Assembly (NCBI GenBank): GCA_028673005.1
Contig: CM054115.1
Location: forward strand, 54,573,738 to 54,637,737
Origin: Tanypteryx hageni
Taxonomy: Eukaryota; Arthropoda; Insecta; Odonata; Petaluridae
Direction: 5' to 3'
Length of the DNA stretch: 64,000 bases
The position numbers were made by a program, and so were the translations under genes. Under the pieces are notes generated by a model. It did not search any database. It had not been told where the DNA came from and saw nothing but the letters and a program-made list of their open reading frames with translations. Positions 1 through 10,705 of the stretch are shown piece after piece (the stretch's first letter is position 1; each line of letters starts with the position of its first letter).

Positions 1-226
1 GTTGAACTTAGATTTGGCTTTTTTTTTGGAGTCAATAGATTGCTATCTTCGAAGATAACTTATAGGCATTGAATATTATAACAGATTAAAATTTTCATTT
101 TGACTTAACTTCATTGCATTTGTTCATATTTATTATGGATTTAAATAACCAAACATGAGCATGTGTTTTAGCATTTTGGTAACGTAATATACTTTTGGTT
201 TCTCCTTTTGTCTCCCTAAACTCTCT

Positions 227-228
<2 letters not shown>

Positions 229-285
<57 letters not shown>
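229..285. repeat. (CT)n microsatellite
   Basis: An uninterrupted CT dinucleotide run of about 57 bp. On the minus strand it reads as an Arg-Glu repeat and creates a spurious open frame. Confidence 0.97.
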
Positions 286-287
<2 letters not shown>

Positions 288-1805
288 GTTAATTAATGAA
301 GTTAAGTAAATTAATTTTGAGAAATCAACCCCTATGCTATAATAGGTGATAGCGATATTTTGGCCAGTGCCGATAGCGGAACTAATTCTGTTTTTATATT
401 CCCAATCCAATTCATTCCCTATTTGTTGCAAACACATTAAACGAGAGTCAAAAATGGGACTTCGAACTAGAAGTACGATCCAAAATGATGATTCTTGGCT
501 GTGTTCTTACATCAATAATTTCAAATAATATAATTCGCTCGGATTATGTACCAAAACTTTTAAATTAATTTTTTAAAAGAAAATAATAGCTGCACGAATT
601 TCCATCTCTGATTGTGAGAAATATAGAAATATAAGCCTCTCTTCTAAACCTTTTTATATTTTTCCTGGTTCTTATAATTGAAGATCAACGCCGAAATTTA
701 AGTTAAATAATTCTTTTTTGCGTGATACGAGGTATTTTTAACAAGTGAGCGACGGCGTGCGCGTGAAAATTTCATAGCAGGAACTAATTTAATCTTGACC
801 TTTTTTCCCCGATAGTGAAGGAACTAAACCTATGAATCAGAGAGGATTCGAAAAAAAACAAATGATATACATGAAAAAGAAATGAGACGACGCGTTCTTC
901 CAATATCTCTCTCTCCCTCTCACTTTTCCAGTGCCTCTTTCTCTGCCGCGATAACTTCGGGAGTTAGCGGAAGAGAGGATGTGGAAAGATGAAGTTCTGG
1001 TGTGGGGAATAAAACACCCGAAAAAGCCATAACGCAGGGAGGAAAAAAAACCTTATCTCCGGATCTAGTTCCGTGGATACCGTAAGTGATGCGAATCCCA
1101 GTTTTCAGAGTTGCACATTTTTTTTCGGTGGCTTCCTCATCTCTGCCCATATCTGTCATCTCTGTCTCTCTTTCTCTAAATATCTTTCCCTTGTCGTCTA
1201 TTTCGCTTTTCCTATCTATTCTTATCTCTCTCTCTCTCTCTTTCTTTGACTCAGTACCTCTTTCTTCGCGGTCCGAGTCGTCCTCCCCCTTTTCAGTGGT
1301 ATTTTAGACGGAACCGACCTCAAAAAAAATATTCACCGTCACGTGATACATTCTTCATTTTTTCCTTGCTCCTGCACGTGTGTTATCTATTCCAAAATAA
1401 CGGCCCAAAAAGGAAGTTTAAAAATTTCTCCGACAACGTTTACTTTTTTCTACCTCTGACCACACATACATACACAAGTTTGGAAAAACTCAGGCGCCCG
1501 TTTGCAATTGGCGACTGTATTTTTCAGTTATATTTTATCAATTTAGTAGGGTAAACGAGTAGACAACATGTTTACGTCGTATGTATGGTGTACATGTGAT
1601 GTATAGATATTTGAATAAGCTTGACTCTAAACAGCATCGCTTTGAAATCTTTCCTGGTTCCTGGATTTTGGGAGTTGCTCCTAAATTTGGTCCAGGCCTG
1701 TACACACATACAGGCATGTCTGTCGTTGTGTCTTTTTATTGCTACATTTTGCCGCGGATTAAGATTGATCGAGTTTGGCGAGGGCATTCCGATGCTGGTT
1801 GCAAT

Positions 1806-1808
<3 letters not shown>

Positions 1809-1859
<51 letters not shown>
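1809..1859. repeat. (TA)n microsatellite
   Basis: An uninterrupted TA run of about 50 bp in otherwise mixed sequence. Comparable TA runs occur near 21463 and 63942. Confidence 0.97.
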
Positions 1860-2227
1860 CGCTTCGGCTTAGTTTTAACGACGGACGACTTTAAAACTTT
1901 TTCCGATATTTTCTTTCAGAATCATCGGTCGGTGAAATACCGCTGAAGACGACTTCTTTGTGACTGAAATGAGCATCTTGACTTTCCAAATGTCTAGCGG
2001 CTGCTGGAAGAGTCGTATCCACCATCATTATATTTGCAACAACATGGTGAGCTCGTTATTTCGTTTTTTGGATGTTGTTCGTAAGACTAAATAGGATCTC
2101 TTGATTGCCACGATAGAATTGCCAAGTTTTTGCTGTCATCAGTGCTGTAATGATTAAAGAGTGAAAAATTTCTTGCTGACTGGCTGATTTTTATACATTA
2201 GCAGTAACATTTTTCCTTTCCTTTCAT

Positions 2228-2403
2228 GATTTTATTGAACTTATCTGTTGCTTTGTTCAACATTATTATCTATACTTATAAATTAGCGTAATTAATCAAA
2301 TGCTTTAATATTGTTGATTTTATTGAACTTATCCGTTGCTTTGTTCAACATTATTATCTATACTTATAAATTAGCGTAATTAATCAAATGCTTTAATATT
2401 GTT
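2228..2403. repeat. 88-bp tandem duplication, two nearly identical units
   Basis: Positions 2228-2315 and 2316-2403 are head-to-tail copies of one 88-bp unit. The visible difference is a single base (ATCTGTTG in the first, ATCCGTTG in the second). The near identity points to a recent duplication. The unit is AT-rich and has no coding or RNA-gene signal that I can see. Confidence 0.95.
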
Positions 2404-3041
2404 CTGCTTCCATAATTACATTTAGATTACATCCCGATATTACCGATTGGATGGGACATAGCTTCTCATTTGTCATGTTGAGCCAATTATGGATAAATTG
2501 CAAAACAATTCTAAACAGCACAGTTCACAGCTTCTCTTACAGATAAATAGTTTCTCAGCGCAAAAAAAGATTTCAAAAAGAGTTATTGTTATTTAGTTAA
2601 TATCAATACTTTCCATTACCGTAAAACAATTTTAAAATATATACATAGATTTTTGAGAAACTTTGATTCCCTACGATAGTGTAATTTTAAGAAAATTATA
2701 TAGACATGCTTAAAATAGAATGCGATCCTTGGATTCATTTAGGATTTCATTTAAACGAGGATTTAATTAATGGGGGCTGTCAAAATATTTAATTATGTTT
2801 TTTTTTAATTCTTTGTAATTGACTTAATTACTCCCTGTGAACATTTTTTTGTTAAATTGTCTTCATTATACAAAAAATATTTAAAATAACTCGTTTAAAT
2901 ATCCCGCGAAAACGGCATCCTGGTTAGAGAGAGTAGTAAGGGGTACGTGACGTCGTAGCATGCCTTACGACGCTTACGACCGTACTGAAAGCACGCGGTT
3001 TTGATACTTCGTCCTGTTGCTTTTCCTGATATCGTAGCTAA

Positions 3042-3265
3042 ATGGAGAATATGGAACTTAAGAAGGGTTATAAGTATTGTCTGGTACCTCAGTGCTTAAA
3101 TACAACGATTAAAACCCCGAGAAAATTGTTCTTCTCTCTTTGGGAAGAAATAAGAAGCGGAGAATATTGTGGTTGAAAGCCATGAGGAGATACGCATCTG
3201 ATATATCGGAACGTACAACTGCATTTGTATGCGAAGATCATTTTAATCTAAGTACTAGTTATATG
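3042..3265 (+). pseudogene. THAP zinc-finger domain, frameshifted
   Basis: The THAP domain is a C2CH zinc-binding DNA-binding module used by many animal transposases and by genes derived from them. From the ATG at 3042 the first frame gives KYCLVPQCLNTTIKTPRKLF, which supplies the C-x4-C pair and the conserved TP-x-KLF segment. After a frameshift near 3145 another frame gives LWLKAMRRYASDIS and then FVCEDHFNLS, which supply the invariant Trp and the C-x2-H-F signature. All four zinc ligands are present but split between frames. A GTATGT following 3265 could be an old splice donor, because related THAP frames continue past this point. It sits inside an inverted-repeat element, so it is most likely the N-terminus of a dead transposon protein rather than a host gene. 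Confidence 0.85.
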
Positions 3266-3603
3266 TATGTACGTAATTTTATTGCTTCGTATTTTAGTTT
3301 ATGACTTATGTCGGCATTACATTGACATGATGCATATATTTCTGGAGTACGTTGAAAGAGTAAATTATATTTTTATGTTTCAAAGATTAGCATATATATT
3401 TTAACAAAATCTCCATAACGTAATACCTATACCTATTCTAAATACGTAAGATCGAACTTACGGAAATCATTGGGCTATGGGTTTATTAAGCAAATAATTA
3501 CTGTTGCAGTGCATATATTTAAGTACCAAGTTTTTAAGCAAATTCTTTTACAAATGTTACGTATTAAGTTAGTTCTGTAATTAAAATATTTTAATAAATT
3601 TGT

Positions 3604-3942
3604 TCACATAATATCCACAACAGCATGGTTTGAAGGACCATGTTTTGCTAAATAAGGGCAGTCATGACACTCCACAGACGTGGCTAAATCTTCTTCTTCA
3701 TCTACAACTACACTGACTTCATAACCTCTTTATCTTATTCTGTGTTCAGGAAAAATCTTGCCTTTAACAATACATATTTTTCCTTCTCGCTTCAGTTTAA
3801 CAAATCCAACAGCATTACTAACATAGTTTTTCCTCATTGACTTCAAAGGGAGAAAAAAGCCATAAAAGCAACGATGGAATTCGCGACATATACAAAAGAG
3901 AGATGCAGTTATTACAAACACTTTTACAGTTTTTCTTTTCAC
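3604..3942 (-). pseudogene. Fragment resembling SWIM-type zinc-finger proteins of insect repeats
   Basis: Read on the minus strand from 3942, the frame encodes a segment with NYVSNAVGFVKLKREGKIC, IVKGKIFPEHRIR, one in-frame stop (TAA), and then YEVSVVVDEEEDLATSVECH followed by DCP and a His-rich end. From memory this matches the region leading into a C-x2-C...C-x-H zinc motif of a family of uncharacterised insect proteins that may also carry an exonuclease-like domain. The assignment is from recall and cannot be tested here. The last zinc ligands look degenerate. The frame faces the THAP fragment convergently within the same inverted-repeat element. An overlapping Cys-rich frame (3818-4018) is open too and may be part of the decayed region. 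Confidence 0.45.
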
Positions 3943-4106
3943 AGGTATAGGTAATAACTAAGGCAGATAGACACTTAAAACAACAAACTTCACCACATTT
4001 CCTATAGACAAGACACACGGAAACTAAGTTTATTCACATTAATTTTGTACATCTGTCAATATTTGACATGATGATTCTGTAAAGGCAGATTATTGTGATT
4101 ATTCAC

Positions 4107-4185
4107 CGAAACCGGTCGTGTTTTACTTCATATAAAAATACTATCTAGCATTGTTCATGTTATTTTATTGTGGAATTCCTCGAAG
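4107..4185. repeat. Dispersed repeat family A, copy 1 (CGAAACCGGTCGTG motif)
   Basis: This stretch contains CGAAACCGGTCGTGTTTT and then AATACTATCTAGCATTGTTC leading to GGAATTCCTCGAAG. The same blocks occur at 21697-21852, where part of the sequence is present in both orientations. The copy lies inside the 2768-4960 element, so it is either a nested insertion or part of that element's body. Confidence 0.75.
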
Positions 4186-4960
4186 TCTCGACCTCGCCCA
4201 TTACCTTTGTATACTTATCTAACTATATTTTACTTACTAGATACTAGGACAGCATGGGAAACAATACATAAATAAATATTCTATAATACTAGTTACAACT
4301 AGAGTTGTTTTATTCATTTAATATGGGAAAGCTGTTTTAAGACGTCAATCTAACTTTTTCATATCTTCTGCGTTTCAGTCGAAATAATAGTACTATTACA
4401 ATAACTGAAAATAAAAGCGCTACATTGAACTTGTTTTATCAATTAAATGTAATACAAACCTATCCGTCTTCATTCCACGCATTTTAGCATCTGAATATTG
4501 CTCCCTGCGACTTCCAATGTACCGCAAAAACATGTACGAATCAACGTTGGGCCAATTATCACAAAACCCTTTATATGCCATTTTGCAAAACACAAAGCGA
4601 AATAAATGCAGGAAGGTGCAGTACTTCTACCAATATTTCTTCTAAGACGGAGTATAGAGAAAAACAACCGAATTATGTCTTTCAAGCTTTTACTTCTATA
4701 TCGGCACAATGACTTCTAGCACGGCTAGCATCGGCAAACATGCTTGTGGCATTCACTGACGTCACTAAACACTCGGCAAACTTCGGCTACCAATCGGATG
4801 TGATCGGGTTCGGCATTAACTCGTCCGTTTTAAATTGCCTTTTTTATTAATATCTTTTTAAAATTTAACAAAAAAACTTTTCATTTGCCTATAACAATAG
4901 CCATTCAATACAAATTAATAAAATTCTCGGTAATTCCCGATATTTGACAGTCCCCCATTA

Positions 4961-5299
4961 TTGGCCATGCGACCAAACCTAATCATCTGAAGGAGCGTGA
5001 AGGTTTACTTTTTCGGCGTAAATTTAGTTATGGCTGAATATGATAATCAAAGAGATGTTTACAATAATAGCAATTTTATAATGTTGGGCTGACATGTTGA
5101 AATTATTCCTCCTTTAAATTCGTTGCACGTACGTAGCTGCACAATAGCTTTGGCAGTCCCCCTTTTCATCACTTGTCCCGCCTTGTTAAATGTCACAACT
5201 TGTGTCCCGCTTTTTGAAAAATCTTGATTAATATCCCAAATTGTCATTTAAATCGTCCAGAACACCCTCACTGGTCACACCAAGCTATCTGATATATAT
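4961..5299. other. No gene seen between two transposon remnants
   Basis: AT-rich spacer. A 62-codon minus-strand frame at 5059-5247 has no family I recognise. It ends close to the LINE tail and could be part of that element's 3' end, but this is not demonstrable. Confidence 0.5.
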
Positions 5300-5736
5300 T
5301 GTATCTACCTATCTAAGCCTGACTCATCAATAAATGCACCACAAACAAGCCACTGTAATCTGTCCCTCCTTGGCTTCCTGAAAAGTTGGTCACCGTAGTA
5401 ATAACATCATAGGTAGTCTGTCCGTGGACAGGTCCGTGATTATTCTTGTCTAAAGCCGCTTCTCCACGTGTATTTTCAGCAGTTTTCTTCATTGCTGTCT
5501 TTTCCTTTTAAGTCTTCTATCAGTTGAAACCTTTTCCTATATCATTCTTCTTCCATTTTTCCTTGTATCGCGTCTTTAATCATGCTCTCCCTCCTCAGGT
5601 AATGTCCAATCCAGTTTGCCTTCCTCTTTCTTATAGCCTGTATAATCGTTCGCTTCTCTCCTATTCTTCTTAAGACTTCCTCGTTTTTCATCCTATCTGT
5701 CAATTTTATCTTCAGCGTTCTTCTCGATTCCCACAT
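5300..5736 (-). pseudogene. LINE (non-LTR retrotransposon) ORF2 C-terminal tail
   Basis: The minus strand encodes TDRMKNEEVLRRIGEKRTII and then RKRKANWIGHYLRRESMIKD. This is the conserved stretch after the reverse-transcriptase core in a widespread group of insect LINEs (usual pattern: KNEEVLRRVGEER...RRKANWIGHILRRN). Downstream, after frame breaks, a HGPVHGQTT segment corresponds to the usual end of such proteins. The catalytic reverse-transcriptase domain is absent, so this is a 5'-truncated copy, as LINEs commonly leave. Stop codons and frameshifts show that it is dead. The upstream boundary near 5736-5760 is where similarity ends by eye. Confidence 0.8.
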
Positions 5737-5937
5737 TTCGAATCTTCCAAATATTACATATCATTTTTACTTAACGTCCATGTAATATGCATAAATCATA
5801 GGTCAATAAGTTTTATTGTTAATACTTAACAAAAAATAAAATACCTCCAGGGTTTGGGGGAATATATGACTTTAACTTGAAGAACTACAAAATAGGGAAA
5901 AATAAACTTTCTCTTATAAGTTCACATTACTTCATTT

Positions 5938-7152
5938 TAGGGCCCTGCGAAATATCAAGATTCGAACTCGAATCGGATTTAAAGATTCGATTCGATATAG
6001 CAAAAACGATTCGTAAATTTCGAATCGGCAGACTGTATATCTACCAATGAAAGTTTGATATGTTCTAATTGAATTATTGGTCTAATTTTAACTCTCATAG
6101 TGTAATACTCTAAATATAAGGTACTGGTGAGAGAAATGTTGTCATTTGGATCATTCCCTCTCCCTTCTCTTCCCAAAGGAATTAACAAATACATGCAGAG
6201 CGATCTAAATATGGATAAGTGTCCTCCTTATGGCAACATTACTTGATCCAAGATTTAAACTCGTCTCATTCACTGAAAACCAAGCGAATACTAAAAAGCA
6301 TTTTTGGAAGAATTCAGATTTAGGAGATGAATTCCGGCAAGAAGGAAAAGACGAAGAGCTAACTGTTCTAATACTTGATGTGTAAAAAGCGAAGCAGAAA
6401 TGGAAAATCTTGATACGTTATTTTTAAAAATTAATGACTCGCAAAAAGAAGCGTTGTCAGAAATGGACGAAATGTCCACACTTCAGGAGAAAATACACCA
6501 ATACACAAAACAATCTGTGATGGACCGCGATAGTGACCCATTATTTTACTGGAAAGAGAACAGTAGATCCTATCCATTTTTGGCAAAAGTTGAGAGTTTA
6601 TCTGCAATTCAGGCTACAAACACTTCATAAGAACGGGTAAATTCGGTGGGTGGCATAATGTTATCCGACTTGCGATATTCTCTGTCTAACCGTAATACCG
6701 AGACTTTGATATGGGCAAAGAAGAAGAAAGATTTATCATTTAAAATTTTAAAGAATCCTAACTTTATATGTTTTATTTGAAAAAATGTAAATTTTTTGTA
6801 GTTTTTTTTATTATTTCAACCTATATGCTCATTATTATGCTATGTATATTTGATCACAAAGCCTAGCACAGTTTTTCTGATACAACATGACAAAAATATC
6901 CCGCCACCCTGAGGATTAATTGTTGTGTATTGTTTCTAAGTAACTGTTTTTGGTGTGTATTTTTTAAAGATTCTCGACACAAAACAGAAAAAACAAAAAC
7001 TGGATAGCTAAATAAAGAGTGATTAAAAATAAAACGCTTCAGCCTAAAGAGACTTAAATGTAAAAAAACTGCATGATTCGAGATTCGATTCGAGTTTCGA
7101 ATACTTGGCGACGATTCGATTCGTTCCATAATTTGAGATTCGCAGGGACCGA
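5938..7152. mobile_element. hAT-superfamily DNA transposon, internally deleted
   Basis: The ends are TAGGGCCCTGCGAA on the left and, as reverse complement, TCGGTCCCTGCGAA on the right, matching at 12 of 14 positions. An identical 8-bp sequence, CTTCATTT, flanks the element at 5930-5937 and 7153-7160. This is exactly the target duplication length of hAT elements. Subterminal ATTCGATTCG motifs recur inside both ends, as expected for transposase-binding sites. The interior keeps the C-terminal part of a transposase (6233-6780). At 1215 bp the copy is far shorter than an autonomous hAT element (usually 2.5-5 kb), so the middle and 5' coding part have been lost. The perfect target duplication allows the borders to be fixed to the base. 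Confidence 0.93.
6233..6780 (+). pseudogene. hAT transposase C-terminal remnant
   Basis: hAT transposases cut and paste DNA with an RNase H-like fold and end in a dimerisation domain. Two parts are legible here. First, ATLLDPRFKLVSF (from 6233) is the conserved DPRFK block. After a frame change, the segment starting at about 6400 leads to SDPLFYWKENSRSYPFLAK, then SAIQATNTS, an in-frame TAA, and ERVNSVGGIMLSDLRYSLS followed by NTETLIWAKK. This corresponds to the family pattern W...N...P.LA...L.IPATS..SER.FS.AG.I...R..L....., with the SER motif split by the stop. The catalytic Asp residues and zinc-finger N-terminus are not present. At least one frameshift and one stop make it non-functional. 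Confidence 0.9.
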
Positions 7153-7160
7153 CTTCATTT

Positions 7161-8508
7161 CTCTGAAGCTACCCTTTTAAGCTTTTTGAAACCGGTACAA
7201 CTTTTTCCAAAAATTCTATTTATTGAAGCTAACAAAATAGATTCAATTAAATAGGAAATGAGAATATTCTGCAATCAAAAAATATATGTTAATTCATGTC
7301 TACCTTTAATAGAGGGTAAAAATAATTCAAATTTGCAATTTCACAATTAAATCCGCTCTCGAGTCAAACGTTAGCAATGTTTGCCAATTTTTGAATAAGA
7401 TACTTGCCGAGTTGAAAATCGGCTTAAATGACTGAGGAGTCGGAGAACGTCTCCGTCAAAAAAATAACAAGTGGAAATATGGCATTACGTTTATTCGCTA
7501 AAAGGCAAGGTCGTTGAGGGAATGCTCAAGGGGTTTCATATTTTTTTATTCGTCTGCAATTGCAATAGTTTAGTTTAGCTTAAATGCGGTTTTATGCAGC
7601 GGATTAGTTCCTGTGTATGGATCAATATGGATTAATTCCAAGAATGAATTTTTCTAGCCTCAACTAATCGTGCAGTTACGTATTAAAATAAGCGGAGAGA
7701 AGTCAAACACCACCAGCATCGGAGGAAGGATTATTTCTCGAACCCTTACGAATAATTGTGTTAACGATTCCTGTAATAAATTACGCAATTGCCATTAAAA
7801 TTATGCTCTTTACTATAGCATATGATTTCTTTTTATTTTTTATTCAAATCTTTGAAAATTCTTATAGGGCTATAAAACGAAAAAAAAACTTTTGAAACGC
7901 ATTACTAAAACTTCAATATTTGATGAAAGCCATTAAAAATTTAACCAGTCATAACAAAGTTATTCAAAATTATTTTTAACCACATGCGAATTATTAATGT
8001 TTTTCTTAAACCGTCGATAAGCAAGTATCAATACGAATAAAATTAATAGCAAATCTACGTTCTGCGTAAATATTTCTTTTCTTTTCTGTGAGTGTTACGG
8101 CCTTTATTTGCATCTAATCAGTAAGTAGTCAATTGAGCTTGACGTCGTCGTATATAAGTCATTCCTCTGCAACAATAGCATCAAAGATTATTGGAATACT
8201 GAAGAAAATACGATCATTTCTACCGCAATAATTCTCGAGAAACTCCATTCGAGGTGAAAACTTGCAAATTTTTATAAATGGCCTCCGAATAGGAAACTTT
8301 GCACAAACGAGACCTGTAGAGAGGAAAAAAATACTTGGCGCCGAAGCAACGAATACTTATTAGATACGCTTTGTCGTCATTATCAACCGAGTTCAGTTAT
8401 TTTTATGGGCAAACTCTTCCTGTCCCGTCCTTTGGCCGCAGAAAATTTGAGGTAGTTCCGATGAATACCGCTACGAGGTGACATCGCTGTCGACAAAAAG
8501 ACGAAGGA
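7161..8508. other. No gene seen
   Basis: AT-rich sequence with A/T runs and no open frame of note, no splice-flanked exon and no RNA gene that I can recognise. Confidence 0.6.
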
Positions 8509-9155
8509 GTTTAGAGAGAGAGAGAGAGAAAGAGACAGGAAGAGGGAGATAGAGAGGGAGGAGAGGTTTACGGAGGGAGAGAGAAAGCTATAAAGGAGGA
8601 GGGAGAATGGTGTGGGCTATAAGCAAAACCTACCACTTGCCATCCTGCCCACATACCCCTTCTACTCCCCTTTAAAAGTCAAGCAGTCTCCCATTTCCTC
8701 CCTTCCTACTTTCTTGTGCAAGGGTGTCTCTCATCCCATCTTCCTCACACCAAAACCCCCGTCCTCCTCCTCCCTCTCCCTCCCTTCTCCCTCTCCTCAG
8801 ATAGCTCATCCTTCCCCCCTTTCCATTCTTAAACCCCTTTTCCACCAACTCGCGGGATGCCTCCCCTATCTCTATCTACTCACCTCATCCTACCCCTTCC
8901 CTCTCTTCCTCCCTTTCCTTCCCGGTTTAGGCCCTGCCGAACCTTTCCCTCCAAGCTCAAACCTTCCCCTCCACGCTCTCTGTCCCTCTTTCACCGTCTC
9001 TCTCTCTTTCTCTCTCTCCCCCCCTCTCAAACACCCCTTTCTCTCCACCACCTTCCCCTTTCTCTCTCTCCCCTCACTCACACCCTTTCTCCCCCACCGA
9101 CCCTCTCTCTCTCTCTCTTCCATTTCCCCTGCCCTCCTTCCCACTACCTCACCGC
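8509..9155. repeat. Purine tract followed by long pyrimidine tract
   Basis: About 100 bases of GA-rich sequence (8509-8610) are followed after a short gap by about 500 bases of CT/CCT-rich sequence (8640-9155). The pyrimidine part is open in two + frames and one - frame only because it lacks purines to form stops. The resulting Ser/Pro/Leu polypeptide is not a plausible gene. The tract sits just upstream of the region with the texture of a 5' leader, so it could be a GAGA-type promoter element. That is inference. Confidence 0.85.
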
Positions 9156-10479
9156 CAGACTGATCTCATAGCGCCTGCGCGCCCAGTCTAACCTCCCCAG
9201 ACGGACAGAAGGAATGAGGAGTCTGCCGGCGAGGGAGGTGGGAGCCAGTTCGACCTAAGTTACCGTGCGACTAAACTCTTCATTGTTATATATACATCTC
9301 CCTCTCTCTCTCTTTCACACGCTGTCCTCTCCTCCCTCTCTCCTTCTATCGGCTGGTGGTTGGTTGTGGTGGTGTTGTTTCGACGCGAGGAGTTCGTATT
9401 AGGGAGGAAAAAAAGAGTTGAGGGAGAGAGATAAGGAGGAAGGAGCTAGGAAGAATTTTTGTGATAATTTTTTTTCTCTGTCCTTTGACTTGTCTGTCTG
9501 TCATTCTCTCTCTCACTCTATGTTTTGGTCTCTCGTGATCTCGTGCAACGCCCTCAGAAAAAGAGAGAGAGAGAGAGGGGGTGGTAAAAAAATCATTTTT
9601 TTAAACGCCGGCCGTAGCGAGATCGAAATAGTGGGCGAAGAAATGTAAGGTGTGCTTCCTTGAGAAATCGTGTGCGAATCATGTATTTTTTCCCCGGTTT
9701 CTTCGAGTCGACGATGTCGGACCGATGATAATATTTCCTCGGTCTCTGCGGGAAAGCAAGGAGGAGAGAAGCGTTTGAAATCCGCGTCGCTACCCAGGAC
9801 AAAGTAAACACGCCGTATTGTATTTATATAAGTGCGGTGTCTCGTAGGGAGGAGAAAAGTGTTGACAATTTTTTCCCGCAAAAAATAGGACGACGGTGAT
9901 CTCGGAGAGAAGGGAAAAAATTTACGACACCGTCGTGTGTTTGTAGAGGTACATGTTCCAATTCGTGTGACTTCTTTTAATCGATGTGGTCTTTGCTGTG
10001 AATACAATACCCCATATTTCCCCACGCAGTTTTCTCCCCAAGGCCGTTTCCTTTTACGCAATTCTAATTTTTGCTCGACGTCTGCTGCTTTTTTTACCCG
10101 ACATTGTTCGGATGTGTTTATTATAAGATTTGTGGAAAGATAGATCGTGAAAGGAGCAAGTTGAATACATCGCTCTAAGTTTTGGTTAGAAACCCATCCT
10201 TTTGAACAGGTTATTTCGATTCGGCAGGGCAATTTGTCGGTTCTCAATTAAAAAAATACTCTCGTCCGTTGGTTCGACCGTTAACTGCGATTAAGTGAGA
10301 AATATTCTGAAAACCCGTCATTTTGCTTCTTCTTTCGCACTTTTGTTTACATCTCTCGTTTTCCCACGGTCTGCGATAAATTGAATTGATTAGTTGGTCT
10401 AATAGGATATTGGCTAAGAGACGGTTCCTTTTTATTCCCGAGCGATTTAACGATCGTCTCCAAGGTTACTCGCCCGTCC

Positions 10480-10705
10480 TTTCTCCTTTCTCTCAATCTC
10501 TCTCTCTCTCTCGCACACTCAACGAACGCATTCTACACCTCTCATACACGCCGCTCCTCGCGCTTTCCTTCCCCATCTTCCTCTCCCTCTCTCTCCTCTA
10601 CTTCCACGCTTTTGGCATCGTTCCTCTCCTTCCCTACCTCCTCTCTCCCTCCCTACCTCCCCTCTCTCTCTCCCCCCTTTCTCTCGCATACGCAGTTTCC
10701 ACCAC
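10480..10705. repeat. CT-rich tract
   Basis: A pyrimidine-dominated block of about 225 bp within the leader-like region. It gives a false Ser/Leu-rich open frame on + and an Arg/Glu/Gly frame on -. Confidence 0.85.

Larger units (their letters stand above)
1..2227. other. No gene seen; AT-rich DNA with microsatellites
   Basis: Apart from the two microsatellites listed separately I see no exon, RNA gene or transposon here. The short open frames between 900 and 1860 are low-complexity (Ser/Leu-rich or Tyr/Ile repeats from the CT and TA runs) and have no recognisable domain. The part from about 900 to 1560 is CT-rich, like the tracts seen later in the window. Confidence 0.6.
2768..4960. mobile_element. 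2.2-kb DNA transposon remnant with terminal inverted repeats
   Basis: The left end reads TAATGGGGGCTGTCAAA. The reverse complement of the right end reads TAATGGGGGACTGTCAAA. This is a terminal inverted repeat of about 20 bp with one indel. A second inverted match lies further in: TTTTTTTGTTAAATT near 2845 and its complement near 4870. The element encloses a broken THAP-domain reading frame on + (3042-3265) and a broken unrelated frame on - (3604-3942). Neither is intact, so the copy cannot mobilise itself. Target duplications are ambiguous: a TA dinucleotide fits if the ends are ATGGGGG and CCCCCAT. THAP domains are known in P-element and related transposases. The superfamily here is not settled, because a catalytic domain is not visible. 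Confidence 0.72.

Noticed and set aside
9245..9251. Initiator CCAGTTC as a defined promoter
   Set aside because: Fits YYANWYY but this is common by chance. No TATA box upstream and no downstream element at +28, so it is mentioned only within the leader entry.
9513..10247. 244-codon minus-strand frame
   Set aside because: No recognisable domain and no splice support. It contains a low-complexity stretch from the GA run near 9560 and overlaps the leader-like region.
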